NCBI GenBank assembly: GCA_001464385.1
Contig: LNFB01000349.1
Location: 1 to 46,061 of the forward strand
Length of the DNA stretch: 46,061 nt
Direction: 5' to 3'
From: Deltaproteobacteria bacterium Ga0077550
GTDB lineage: Bacteria; Myxococcota_A; Polyangia; Nannocystales; Nannocystaceae
Made by a program: the position numbers and the translations under genes. Below are positions 7,868 through 15,977 of this stretch, piece by piece. The notes below the pieces were generated by a model. The model made no database searches, was not told the DNA's origin, and saw nothing but the letters and a program-made list of their open reading frames with translations. How positions within the stretch are numbered: position 1 is the first letter of the stretch; each line of letters begins with the position of its first letter.

Positions 7868-8632
7868 CTACTCGGTCCGCAGCATGAGGCCGATGTCGCC
7901 GCGCATCAGCGTCAGGTGGCTCGCGTCGATCTCGTGGTCGAGCGCGCCATCGGCGAGCACGCTGCGCATGTGCTCGTCGATCACCGGCGAGGATTCGTCC
8001 GCCGCGCACGCAGGCATCGCGATCGCGCCGTCGCTCAGCTCGATCGTCGCACCGTCGACGCGATACCCGGCGCTCCCGGTCGCACACGGGGTCACGATCG
8101 TCACGTGGCCGTCGTCCCCGAACTCCAGCGCACTGGGATCATCGGTCGCAAAGACGACGCCGAACCCACCGTCGACGAGCCCGCTGACCCGCCAGACCCG
8201 ACCCTGCAACGTGCGATCGGGATCGGCGACCTCGCGGTCGAGCAGGACGAGCGTCACGCTGCCGTCGTCGAGGACGAGCCGCGGCTCGTCGAGCGTGTAC
8301 GACGGTCGCGACAACAGGAACTCGAGCAGCCAGTCGTCCTGGGCGTGATAGTCCCCCGCGGGTCCCGAGCAGCCCTTCTCCGTGATCCCGAGCGAATCGA
8401 TGACGAGCTCGCCGTCCGCGAGGTGATACGAGTCGCCGGGCATGGCGTTGCAGCCGGCGGACGCGTTGACTGCTCCGTCGTCGAAGAAGTGCAGGCGCAC
8501 ACGCGTGCCGGGGATGAGCGAGCGTCCCTCGATCGACTCGGAGACGAAGTCGCGGTCCCCGAGGGTGCCGTCGTCGCGCGCGCAGCCGACGACCGCGACC
8601 GAGCACAGCAGTGCCACGCCTGGCCACATCAT
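7868..8632 (-). CDS. Lipoprotein with two META (HslJ-like) domains
   Basis: 254 residues, signal peptide with lipobox VVGC (Cys17). The first half has the META/HslJ pattern (PF03724): VRLHFFDDGAVNASAGCNAM, then GELVIDSLGITEKGC, the usual second conserved Cys. The second half repeats the plan in weaker form (WRVSGLVDGGFGVVF, then VTPCATGSAGYRV and MPACAADE). HslJ-like domains are small envelope beta-barrels linked to stress and antibiotic tolerance in other bacteria; the role here is open. Two adjacent Met codons (8632 and 8629) are both possible starts. It converges with the lipoprotein gene ending at 7844. Confidence 0.82.
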   Translation of the reverse strand: MMWPGVALLCSVAVVGCARDDGTLGDRDFVSESIEGRSLIPGTRVRLHFFDDGAVNASAGCNAMPGDSYHLADGELVIDSLGITEKGCSGPAGDYHAQDDWLLEFLLSRPSYTLDEPRLVLDDGSVTLVLLDREVADPDRTLQGRVWRVSGLVDGGFGVVFATDDPSALEFGDDGHVTIVTPCATGSAGYRVDGATIELSDGAIAMPACAADESSPVIDEHMRSVLADGALDHEIDASHLTLMRGDIGLMLRTE

Positions 8633-8729
8633 CGAGGGAGCCTAGCACCCGGTGTGTCGCGGCGCTGCCAACCGGGTTGGCGGATCTCCGCGGTGGCGCA
8701 CCGATTCCGTCATCGCGGCGGCACGAGCC

Positions 8730-9425
8730 TCACCACGGCAGGCGGCCGCCCTTCCAGTCCAGGAACTCGCCCGAGTCCGCGAGCGTCGCCGCGTCGGTCT
8801 CGCGCAGGATCCCGCGCACGGAGTCCGCCACCGGCGTCGGCGCATGCGGGCCGCCCATGTCGGTCTGCACCCAGCCGGGGTTGATGACCACCGAGATGAT
8901 CTGCTCGCGGAGGAGATCCACTGCGAGTGACTTCGACATCATGTCGAGCGCGGCCTTCGACATGCGGTACGCGTAGTAGCCACCGCTGGTGTTGTCGGCG
9001 ATCGAGCCCATGCCGGAGGTGACGTGCACGAGCTTCTTCGTGGCGCCGCGGCGCACGTGGGGCAAGAGCGCGAGCGTCATGCGCAGCGGCCCCATCGCGT
9101 TGATGTCGAAGGTCGCCGCGACGTCGCCGAGCGCGAGGTCCTGCGCCATCTGCCCGAGGCTCTGGGTCGGGCCGCCGTACGATCCGGCGACGTTGAACAC
9201 GGTGTCGATCGCGGCGTCGCCCAGGGCATCGGCGAAGGCCCGCACGGTCGCGGGCACCGTCACGTCGACGGCGTGGATGCGCACGCGATCCCCGGCGAGC
9301 GCGGCCAGGGCCGCGGCCGAGCCCCGGTCGCGCACGCACGCCTCGACGGTGTCGCCGCGCGCCTGCAGCTGCCGCACGAGCTCGAGCCCGATCCCACGAT
9401 TTGCCCCGGTGACGACGGTCCGCAT
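8730..9425 (-). CDS. Short-chain dehydrogenase/reductase (SDR)
   Basis: 231 residues, close to the usual size of classical SDRs. The Rossmann nucleotide-binding motif TGANRGIG is at residues 6-13, an NxAG-type motif appears as VFNVAGSYGG, the catalytic Ser is in HVTSGMGS, and YYAYRMSK supplies the YxxxK pair. It then continues with VVINPGWVQTDMGG. The product should be a cytoplasmic NAD(P)H-dependent oxidoreductase; the substrate cannot be told. ATG 9425 puts the glycine motif at the very N-terminus, as expected; the open frame further upstream is a GC-rich extension. It is divergent from the lipoprotein gene at 9521. Confidence 0.92.
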   Translation of the reverse strand: MRTVVTGANRGIGLELVRQLQARGDTVEACVRDRGSAAALAALAGDRVRIHAVDVTVPATVRAFADALGDAAIDTVFNVAGSYGGPTQSLGQMAQDLALGDVAATFDINAMGPLRMTLALLPHVRRGATKKLVHVTSGMGSIADNTSGGYYAYRMSKAALDMMSKSLAVDLLREQIISVVINPGWVQTDMGGPHAPTPVADSVRGILRETDAATLADSGEFLDWKGGRLPW

Positions 9426-9520
9426 GGCGGCATCGTACGCGAGCGCCTCGCCGCGGGCGGCGCCGGATGTCGCGACGGGCGAACTTGTGTTGGCGGGACC
9501 CGAGCGCGTACCGTGGAGCG

Positions 9521-10216
9521 GTGGGTCGCATCGCTCTCGTCTCGTCGTTCGCGATCCTCGCTGGCTGCGCCGCCGATGCGCTGCCGATCGAGGCCGCAGG
9601 GTCGACCGGAACCAGTACGGGCGGGTCGCCGATCGCGATCGCCGAGTCGAGCTCGACCCACGCCGCCGAGGCCTCGTCGGGGCCGGTCGGCACGGGCACC
9701 GACGACTCGGGCACCTCGGAGGGACCGCGGTTCGACGTGCCGGGCCCCGACGCACCGCCGCAGATCGTCACCTGCGCGGGCGCGGGTGCGGAGGTCGACG
9801 TCGTGATGACGACCCCGAGCGGTCCGTTCGCGCCGACCCACGCGTGGTGGGCGTGGGACTTCTGCTGCGTCACCGATCCGTTGCTGGTGCTCGCCGAGGC
9901 ACCGGAGCTCGAGATCCGCGACGGCGTCCTGACGACCCCGCACGTGCGCGTCTACGTCCCCGGCACATGGGAGCGAACGGAGCCGTACCTCGGCCCGCGC
10001 GAGGTGGTGGTGAAGGACGTGGGTGCGGGCGGCGTCGGCGGGCCGCTGACGGGCTTCGAGCTGGTCGAGCCGCTGGATCCCGACGTGTCGCCCGAGACCG
10101 CGACGCCGGATCTGGTCGGCACGTTCGCGATCGACGGTGAGGGGTGGACGATCACGGGGAGCGTGACGGCGCCGTACTGCGCGGCGATCGAGGTGCCGGG
10201 CTGTCCGTGCGAGTGA
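9521..10216 (+). CDS. Lipoprotein of an unrecognised family, WAWDxCCV motif (paralogue B)
   Basis: 231 residues from GTG 9521, which gives a short clean lipoprotein signal with lipobox LAGC (Cys16). An in-frame start at 9467 would add an unlikely N-terminus. A Ser/Thr/Gly linker follows to about residue 75. The globular part has PTHAWWAWDFCCV, LPxPxV-like spacing, GGVGGPLTGFELVEPLDP and a C-terminal YCAAIEVPGCPC. These align in order with the product of 7128-7844, about 1.7 kb away. The linkers differ completely while the domain is kept, so the C-terminal domain is what is conserved. No known family recognised. Confidence 0.75.
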   Translation: MGRIALVSSFAILAGCAADALPIEAAGSTGTSTGGSPIAIAESSSTHAAEASSGPVGTGTDDSGTSEGPRFDVPGPDAPPQIVTCAGAGAEVDVVMTTPSGPFAPTHAWWAWDFCCVTDPLLVLAEAPELEIRDGVLTTPHVRVYVPGTWERTEPYLGPREVVVKDVGAGGVGGPLTGFELVEPLDPDVSPETATPDLVGTFAIDGEGWTITGSVTAPYCAAIEVPGCPCE

Positions 10217-10222
10217 TCCGCG

Positions 10223-10244
10223 GACGGCGTTGATCCCCGCCGTC
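10223..10244. terminator. Possible shared hairpin between convergent genes
   Basis: A perfect 7-bp stem (GACGGCG/CGCCGTC) with an 8-nt loop in the short gap between the convergent genes ending at 10216 and 10243. The right arm overlaps the stop codon of the minus-strand gene. There is no U-tract, so factor-independent termination is uncertain. Confidence 0.35.
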
Positions 10245-11307
10245 AGACGCCATCCCACGCGCCCTGGAACGACGGGCCCCGCGGACCGGTCGTCCACGGC
10301 GTGCTGCCGTGCTCGCCCCAGCGTCCGCCGTAGCGGATGAAGTCCTGGCCGCCCCGCGGGTTCGACTTCTCTCCGACGTGGATCAGGTTCGTCCACGTCT
10401 GCCACACGGGGCCGCCGTCGTAGGTGTGGTCGTCGAAGGCGGGCACGTTGGGGATGTCGAACGCGCCGACGCTCGGGTAGCTGGCGTGCGATCCGTCGGC
10501 GACCCACACCTGCGGGTGGGTGCCCGCGAACGTCAGCGCGGTGGGCGTGTAGCGCTGGCCACCCTCGTGCTGGGCGTACCAGGCAGAGACGAAGTTGCCG
10601 TCGTCGTCGGTGCGGACGGTGATGTGCTCCCAGTCAGCCTCGTGGTTGGCCGAGCCGACCGAGTCGTTGTAGGCGAAGAAGACCCAGAACTGGATGTCGT
10701 AGCCGGTGGCGATCCGGCGCACGTGATCGTAGACGCGCCACTCGCTCGGCGGCGCACCGTTGTGCGTGGAGTCGTTGGGTGGCTGCAGGAAGAAGTTCGT
10801 CGGCTCGGTCGAGGCGTGCCAGCTGCCCTTGTGCGCGCACCGCCAGTTCTTCCCGCGATGCGATTGCTGCCACATGCTCTCCTGCGTCACCGCCCCGACG
10901 CCGAGCACCTGGCAGTCGCTGCAGTCGTCGTGCTCGAACCGCATGTGCACGCGCGCCAGGTACCAGTCGACGTTCGCCGGTCGGGTCCAGTCCTCGGACT
11001 GCGGCGGGAGGTGGAGCTCGGGCGCGAACTTCACCGCCAACTTGTCCTCCCACATGTCCGGCACGCCGTCGCCGTCGGCGTCCGTCTGCACGCAGTCGTC
11101 GGGGCGAGTGCACGCCGCGCCGGAGGTGAAGCCGGGATCGAGCTTGTCCGGCACCGGGTCGATCGCCGGCGCGACCGGGCCGGGGGAAGGCCCGGGCGTC
11201 GGATCGAGCACGCCGCCGGGCGGACGCCGATCCACGCCGGGGGCAGCGAAGGCCGTCGGCGCGGCGAGCAGGGCGAGGGCCACGAGGGATCGGCGAAGCA
11301 TGGGCAT
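10243..11307 (-). CDS. Secreted Vps62/DUF946-like protein
   Basis: 354 residues with a cleavable signal peptide (LRRSLVALALLAAPTAFAA). A Pro-rich stretch and a calcium-type loop (DADGDGVPDMWED) come next. From about residue 100 the sequence has the features of the Vps62/DUF946 group: an aromatic FWVFFAYND, then HEADWEHITVRTDDDG, YAQHEGG, and VWVADGSHASYPSVG, where the conserved HExDWE and GSHAxYP blocks are clear. Such proteins are found in fungi, plants and scattered bacteria, and their activity is not known. ATG 11307 or 11301 are equally possible; the frame is open upstream to 11397. The last 70 bp of coding sequence recur at 11420-11489. Confidence 0.75.
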   Translation of the reverse strand: MPMLRRSLVALALLAAPTAFAAPGVDRRPPGGVLDPTPGPSPGPVAPAIDPVPDKLDPGFTSGAACTRPDDCVQTDADGDGVPDMWEDKLAVKFAPELHLPPQSEDWTRPANVDWYLARVHMRFEHDDCSDCQVLGVGAVTQESMWQQSHRGKNWRCAHKGSWHASTEPTNFFLQPPNDSTHNGAPPSEWRVYDHVRRIATGYDIQFWVFFAYNDSVGSANHEADWEHITVRTDDDGNFVSAWYAQHEGGQRYTPTALTFAGTHPQVWVADGSHASYPSVGAFDIPNVPAFDDHTYDGGPVWQTWTNLIHVGEKSNPRGGQDFIRYGGRWGEHGSTPWTTGPRGPSFQGAWDGV

Positions 11308-11659
11308 GCAGGGGTAGACCGTCGGCGCGACCTTCTGATCACTTCGGCGGTCGCCCACGCGTAGGCCGGGGACGTGCAGGGCGATCTGCAGCGTCACGTG
11401 CCCGCCCGGATCGAATGCTATCCCACGCGCCCTGGAACGACGGGCCCCGCGGACCGGTCGTCACACCCGTGCTGCCGTGCTCGCCCCAGTTGGGATATCG
11501 AGCGAGCCGACGGCGCTCGACGACGCGCGTGCGCGACTCGGCATCCCATCGTCGGTCTGATCACGACGACCCTCGACTCCTGTCCACCCCCCCTCGACTG
11601 GCCGACGTGGCGGAACACCACGCCCCGGTGCGCGGCACCGTGGGGTCTCCCTGGCACCA
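11308..11659. other. Intergenic region with a gene relic
   Basis: A 352-bp stretch without a convincing intact gene. It holds the 70-bp copy of the 3' end of the Vps62-like gene at 11420-11489 and otherwise no coding pattern I can support. Open frames in it are short GC-driven frames without family features. Confidence 0.6.
11420..11489 (-). pseudogene. Decayed copy of the 3' end of the Vps62-like gene
   Basis: This 70-bp segment matches 10252-10321 in the same orientation at about 65 of 70 positions by eye; the mismatches are clustered in one block (cacggc versus acaccc). It corresponds to the C-terminal codons for the GEHGSTPWTTGPRGPSFQGAW part of the intact protein, but lies upstream of that gene with no matching 5' part. 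It looks like the remnant of a tandem duplication whose other copy was mostly deleted. Confidence 0.75.
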
Positions 11660-12283
11660 TTGTTGCTCCTCGCCGAGCCTGTGTTCCGCTCCGACGTCTT
11701 CCGTGTCTTCTCCGCCGTGGCATTCTTCGCAACCGCATGCGCGGCGGCGGCGGGTGCCCCCGTCGTGAAGACGGGCACGCAGTATCCCATCGACGACGCG
11801 TTCTATGCCGCGCACCTGAACTGGTCGTTCTCTGGAACTCCGGGTCGGTGCTATGCGGCGACGGCCTCCGCGTTGACGGACGACCTCGGCTTCGAGATCG
11901 AGCATCGCGACGAGGCGAAACGTGAGATCATCACGAATCGCAAGGTTCTTTGGGTCAACGCAACGAGGACCACGACAGGCACGACGGTTTCGAGTGGAAC
12001 CTCGATCGATTCGCGAGGCACCTCGTCGACCGTCACGACGACGACCCCGACGACGACCCAGCAGAGCTTTCTCGCGCAGCAGTCTGTGAAGTACTACCTC
12101 CGCATCGAGGGGACGGATCAGACCTGCACGGTGCGCGCCTATCGCTGGCGCGCCTGGGACGGCGAGCAAGAGTTGCTGCAGCTGCAAGCCGAAGGGATCG
12201 AGTGGACCGAGCAGCACATCTTCGAGCCGCTGCGAGCAGAGATCGCCCGACGTCTGGCCGAGGCGCCGCAACCCGCGACGTAG
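11660..12283 (+). CDS. Exported protein of unknown function, atypical composition
   Basis: Up to 207 residues. The hydrophobic N-terminus (VFSAVAFFATACAAAAG) is a signal peptide, possibly of the lipoprotein type with Cys at TAC. A Thr/Ser-rich stretch with TVTTTTPTTT sits in the middle, then a basic, aromatic part (KYYLRIEGTDQTCTVRAYRWRAWDGEQELL) and a helical tail. Start is unclear: TTG 11660 or GTG 11681, the latter giving a tidier signal. Codon use is less GC-biased than in neighbours (for example AAGGTTCTTTGGGTCAAC), which hints at recent arrival. No family recognised. Confidence 0.6.
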   Translation: MLLLAEPVFRSDVFRVFSAVAFFATACAAAAGAPVVKTGTQYPIDDAFYAAHLNWSFSGTPGRCYAATASALTDDLGFEIEHRDEAKREIITNRKVLWVNATRTTTGTTVSSGTSIDSRGTSSTVTTTTPTTTQQSFLAQQSVKYYLRIEGTDQTCTVRAYRWRAWDGEQELLQLQAEGIEWTEQHIFEPLRAEIARRLAEAPQPAT

Positions 12284-12309
12284 GTCGTCACTCCAGCGCC
12301 AAGAGACGC

Positions 12310-12957
12310 TCAGGCGGGCGCCTGCTGGGGAATCTGCAGCGTGGCGTGCCCGCCGGGCTCGAAGCGGAGCTCGACCTCCTCCACGGACACGCTGTGCTGG
12401 GTGACGTCGATGGCGGGCGACACCCCCTGCACCGACAGGGACGCGAAGCGCGAGAGATCCTGCAGGCGGGTCTGCCAGCGGGCCAGTAGCCGCTCGCGGG
12501 CCGTCTGCAGCACGCCCTCGGCCACCAGGAACACCGGCAGGTGGCGCGTGACCGTGATGGTGGGCTTGTTCTTGCGGCCGTCCACCAACAGGGCACGCAG
12601 CACGTCGTCGACCGCAGCCACGCGCTCGGCCCGTGCGAAGAAGCCGGCGTCGAGGTCGAGGGGAACCGTGACCGTGAGCGTCAACCGGGCCGCGGTGTCG
12701 TCGCCGCCCTTGGACAGCAGCGCGGCGATGCTCGGGGCGTCGAAGTCGGTCACCTTCACGGTCGACGCCGGCGCGGCCTTCGGCACCGCGACCTCGAGCC
12801 GTCGCACCCATTGCTCGAGCAGTGCGAGGGACGGCGCGGCGGCCAGATCCGAGACCGTGAGCATGACCGAGAACAGCGCGTGATCGGGGCGCACCTTCTC
12901 GACGGCCGAGGGAATCGGGGTCTCGCTCCGCTGCTGGGCGAAGAACTTGGTGCTCAT
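12310..12957 (-). CDS. Unknown cytoplasmic protein
   Basis: 215 residues from ATG 12957, without signal peptide or membrane segment. It has alternating beta strands (LTLTVTVPLDLDAGFFARA, KPTITVTRHLPVFLVAEG) and helical segments (ARERLLARWQTRLQDLSRF), and ends in a beta stretch ELRFEPGGHATLQI. I do not recognise a family or a catalytic motif. Codon use fits a real high-GC gene. It lies downstream of the sigma/kinase/TPR operon on the same strand, with an 82-bp gap, so it might be read from the same transcript. Confidence 0.6.
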   Translation of the reverse strand: MSTKFFAQQRSETPIPSAVEKVRPDHALFSVMLTVSDLAAAPSLALLEQWVRRLEVAVPKAAPASTVKVTDFDAPSIAALLSKGGDDTAARLTLTVTVPLDLDAGFFARAERVAAVDDVLRALLVDGRKNKPTITVTRHLPVFLVAEGVLQTARERLLARWQTRLQDLSRFASLSVQGVSPAIDVTQHSVSVEEVELRFEPGGHATLQIPQQAPA

Positions 12958-13039
12958 GGCGCGGGAGTCTAGCGGCACTGGGGCCGAAGTCTGACGCCGC
13001 CGCGACGCGAGCGGCCGGCGGCAGCACGAACCCAGGGGA

Positions 13040-13792
13040 TCAGAACCGGCCCCACGCCAGCGTCGCGACCTCGCCGCGGCGACGCAGCCGCTTCGCCACG
13101 ATCGCGTACCGCACCACGCTGCCGACCAACAACGCCCCGCCGCCCACGAGCAGCGCAGTGCCGCTGGCCCCGAGCGCGCGGACGCTGCGATCGCGGGCCT
13201 CGTAGTCGGACTCGCTCTCCTCGCGCGCACCGTCGCGACCGTACGCGGTGCCGAGCAGCGCGCCGCCGATCGCCGCGACGACCAGCCCCGAGCCGAGCAG
13301 CACGCCGCCCGCGACGTCGCGGTGCCACCGTGCGGGTCGCTCACGCGACGGCGTGTCGCTCGGGGTCTCCACCGGCGAAGGCGGCGGTGGTTCGCGGCGA
13401 TCCTCGCCGAGGATCTCGCGGCACTGGGCGATCACGCCGCGCGCGGCCTCGACGTCCGCGGCCGGCGGACCCGCGGCGATGAATTCCTCGAACACCTCGA
13501 TCGCGCCGCCGCAGTTGCCCGCGCGACGCAGCGCCTGGGCGCGGCCGAACAGCAGCGCGGCGTCGCCGGTCTGCTCGTAGGCGCGGAGGAACGCGGCGGC
13601 CGCAGCGACGAAGTCACCCTCGCGGAAGAGCGTCGCGGCACGCACGGCCGGATCCTCGGTGGGATCGTCCGCGGGATCGCCCTCGGGCCCGCGCGTTGTC
13701 GCGGGCTCGACGTCGGGCACGGTGACCGCGGGGTCCGGCCCGCGGTGCGCGAGGCCGGCGAGCACCAGCGCTGCCGCAGGCGACATGCGCAA
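13040..13792 (-). CDS. TPR-type protein with two C-terminal membrane segments
   Basis: 250 residues. After a hydrophobic N-terminus (MSPAAALVLAGLA) and a Pro/Asp-rich stretch, residues 48-125 form TPR-like helical pairs (LFREGDFVAAAAAFLRAYEQTG, ALLFGRAQALRRAGNCGGAIEVFEEF). A Pro-rich linker follows, then two hydrophobic segments (VAGGVLLGSGLVVAAIGGALLG and ALLVGGGALLVGSVVRYAIV) and a basic tail. It starts 3 nt after the stop of the kinase gene on the same strand, so it belongs to the sigma/kinase operon and may dock or scaffold the kinase at the membrane (inference). Met 13786 is an alternative start. Confidence 0.75.
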   Translation of the reverse strand: MRMSPAAALVLAGLAHRGPDPAVTVPDVEPATTRGPEGDPADDPTEDPAVRAATLFREGDFVAAAAAFLRAYEQTGDAALLFGRAQALRRAGNCGGAIEVFEEFIAAGPPAADVEAARGVIAQCREILGEDRREPPPPSPVETPSDTPSRERPARWHRDVAGGVLLGSGLVVAAIGGALLGTAYGRDGAREESESDYEARDRSVRALGASGTALLVGGGALLVGSVVRYAIVAKRLRRRGEVATLAWGRF

Positions 13793-13795
13793 CAG

Positions 13796-15277
13796 CTAGC
13801 CCGGGCGTCGCGACGGTGGCAAGTACTCGTGGCCACCCGGCGGTGCACTCGAGGTCGGCGCGGGCTTGCGCGGCTTGGTGCGGGGCGGTCGGCGGCGGCC
13901 TGCGGGGGCCCCGTCGGGGATCACGACCGGCTCGTCGTCGACGGTCTCGGGCGGGGTCTCGGCGACCGGCACCGGCGCGCTCGGGGCCGGCGCGACGTCG
14001 ACCGAGGGCGGCGTGATCACTGCAGGCGCAGCCTCGCGCGGCGCAACCTCCTGCGGCGCAGCCTCCCGCGGCGCGCTCGGTGCCTCCACCTCGCGCGCGT
14101 CGTCGGCGAGCAATCGCGGCAGACCGATCCCGAGGCCGAGCCCCACCACCAACGCACCGCCCGCGAGCATCGCCGTCGTGCGGCCCCGCGATCGCGCCCG
14201 CGTCGGCTCGACGATCTCCGGTGCCGCGACCACCACCGGCACCAACGCCGGAAGCGCGTCGCTGGTCGGGTACGCCACGTGCCCGAACAGCCCGTGCATC
14301 ATCTCCGACAGCGCGACCTTCGACAGCCGCTGCCCGTGCCCCTCGGCGAAGCCCTCGATCGCGAGCTGCAGGGCCCGCGCGCTCTCGAAGCGATCGTCGA
14401 CGGCGACCGACAGCCCGCGGGCGATGATCGCCTCGAGCGCGGCGGGGAAGCCCGGCCGCACCGACGACGGCGCCTCGTAGCGGCCGGCCGCGACGCGGTT
14501 GATCAGCGCGAACTCGCCGGGCGCGACGAAGCAGCGCCGGCCGGTGCACAGCTCGTAGGCCACGACCGCGAGCGAGAACACGTCGGCGCGGCGATCGATC
14601 GCCTCGCCGCGCACTTGCTCGGGGGCCATGTACGCGAGCTTGCCCTTGATCGTGCCCGACCGCGTCACGCGGGTGTGCGCCGTGGCCTTCGCGATGCCGA
14701 AGTCGACGAGCTTGACCTCGCCGTCGTAGCTCACCAGCACGTTCGACGGCGACACGTCGCGGTGCACGAGGCCCAGCGGTCGGCCATCGGGGCCGGCCTT
14801 GTCGTGGGCGTAGTGCAGCGCCGCGGCGACCTCGTGCACGATCGTCAGCGCGCAGCCGAGCGGCACGCCGCCGTGCTTGCCCGAGGCGCGCAGCAGCTCG
14901 TGCAGCGAGCAGCCGTGGACGTACTCGAGCACGAGGTAGTGCTCGTCGCCCTCGGAGCCGAAGTCGAGGACCTGGGCGATGTTGCCGTGGGTCAGCGCGG
15001 CGGCGAGCCGCGCTTCGTTGAGGAACATCCGCACGAAGATCTCGTCCTCGGCGAGGTGCGGCAGCACGCGCTTGACCGCGACGATCTTCTCGTAGCCGCC
15101 CTCGGCGAGGTGACGCGCGAGGTAGAGCTCGGCCATGCCGCCGCGCTGCAGTCGGCGGATCACCTGGTAGCGACCCAGGCGCGCGCCCGCGGGCAAGCTC
15201 GCCGGCGCGGCGCTGGGCGAGGCCGCCGGTGCCGGTGCGAGCTGTGGTGCGTCCACGGTGTCGTCCTCGTCGATCAC
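13796..15277 (-). CDS. Membrane-anchored Ser/Thr protein kinase (Pkn2/PknB type)
   Basis: 493 residues. The kinase domain spans about 37-300: glycine loop LQRGGMAELYLA, VAVK with the ATP-binding Lys69, catalytic HRD at 172-174 (HRDVSPSNVL), DFG at 192-194, and MAPEQ in the activation segment. A single membrane segment (TAMLAGGALVVGLGLGIGL) follows at about 366-385, then an Ala/Pro/Glu-rich tail ending in a basic Pro-rich stretch, so the tail would lie outside the cytoplasm. GTG 15277 is 5 nt after the stop of the sigma gene, a spacing typical of one operon. All catalytic residues are present, so it should be an active Hanks-type kinase. Likely targets are its own operon partners, but that is inference. 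Confidence 0.95.
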   Translation of the reverse strand: MIDEDDTVDAPQLAPAPAASPSAAPASLPAGARLGRYQVIRRLQRGGMAELYLARHLAEGGYEKIVAVKRVLPHLAEDEIFVRMFLNEARLAAALTHGNIAQVLDFGSEGDEHYLVLEYVHGCSLHELLRASGKHGGVPLGCALTIVHEVAAALHYAHDKAGPDGRPLGLVHRDVSPSNVLVSYDGEVKLVDFGIAKATAHTRVTRSGTIKGKLAYMAPEQVRGEAIDRRADVFSLAVVAYELCTGRRCFVAPGEFALINRVAAGRYEAPSSVRPGFPAALEAIIARGLSVAVDDRFESARALQLAIEGFAEGHGQRLSKVALSEMMHGLFGHVAYPTSDALPALVPVVVAAPEIVEPTRARSRGRTTAMLAGGALVVGLGLGIGLPRLLADDAREVEAPSAPREAAPQEVAPREAAPAVITPPSVDVAPAPSAPVPVAETPPETVDDEPVVIPDGAPAGRRRPPRTKPRKPAPTSSAPPGGHEYLPPSRRPG

Positions 15278-15282
15278 GTCAG

Positions 15283-15930
15283 CTAGAGCGCCGCGAACGT
15301 CAGCGGTCCCGCCTCCGAGAGCACCGACGCGAGCAGCTGCGGCAACCACGCCTCGTCGTCGTCGACGCGGACCGAGCCATCGGCGGCGAGCTGCTCCATG
15401 CGCGCGCGCAGGCGCTCGCGCGCCCGCATCAGCTGGGTGCGGATCGTGCTCTGCGGGACGCCGAACGCCTCGGCGAGCTGCGGGGTGCCCATGCGATCCC
15501 AGTAGAACAGGATCAGCAGCAGTTGGGGGCGCCGCGGCAGCGCGGCCAGGGCCCGCAGCACCAGCAGCTGCTCGCGGCTGCGCGCCACGAGCGTGCTCAT
15601 CGCCGTGCGCTGCGGCGCCTGGGCGAAGTCCTCGTACTCGGTGTCGTGCACGAGGTTGCGCAGGTACAGGGCGAGCTGCCGCCGCGCGATGCCCATGAGG
15701 TAGGCCCGGAACGCGGCGGCGTCGCGGACGTCGGCGGCCCGCTCGACGCAGGCGAGGAACGTGGTCTGCGCGAGGTCCTCGGCCACGGTGCTGGCGTTCA
15801 GCTCGAAATAGCGCAGCACGCTGCCGTAGTGGCGGCGGGTCAGGGCCTCGGCCGCCGCGCGATCGCCCGCGCGCCAGCGTTCGAGCAGCGCCGCGTCGCT
15901 TGGGCCGTCCACCGTCGACCACGATATCAC
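15283..15930 (-). CDS. ECF-type RNA polymerase sigma factor
   Basis: 215 residues. Region 2 is seen as DAALLERWRAGDRAAAEALTRRHY followed by AEDLAQTTFLACVE (the region 2.2-2.3 helix) and FRAYLMGIARRQL. Region 4 has ALAALPRRPQLLLILFYWDRMG and the helix-turn-helix AEAFGVPQSTIRTQLMRARERL. A tail of about 40 residues after region 4 is longer than in minimal ECF factors. GTG 15930 gives the expected length; an internal GTG seven codons later is possible. It is first in an operon with the kinase (5-nt gap) and the TPR protein, and is divergent from the second DUF1592 gene. Confidence 0.92.
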   Translation of the reverse strand: MISWSTVDGPSDAALLERWRAGDRAAAEALTRRHYGSVLRYFELNASTVAEDLAQTTFLACVERAADVRDAAAFRAYLMGIARRQLALYLRNLVHDTEYEDFAQAPQRTAMSTLVARSREQLLVLRALAALPRRPQLLLILFYWDRMGTPQLAEAFGVPQSTIRTQLMRARERLRARMEQLAADGSVRVDDDEAWLPQLLASVLSEAGPLTFAAL

Positions 15931-15965
15931 GCGGCGACCTGCGGGAAGCGTGGCCGCGCCCACGT

Positions 15966-15977
15966 GAAGAATTCTTC
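15966..15977. promoter_or_regulatory. Palindrome GAAGAATTCTTC in a divergent promoter region
   Basis: A perfect 12-bp palindrome and the most A/T-rich stretch in the 93 bp between the sigma gene start and the DUF1592 gene start. CACGTG hexamers lie at 15961-15966 and near 16015. It could be an operator or part of a promoter; no regulator can be assigned. Confidence 0.35.
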
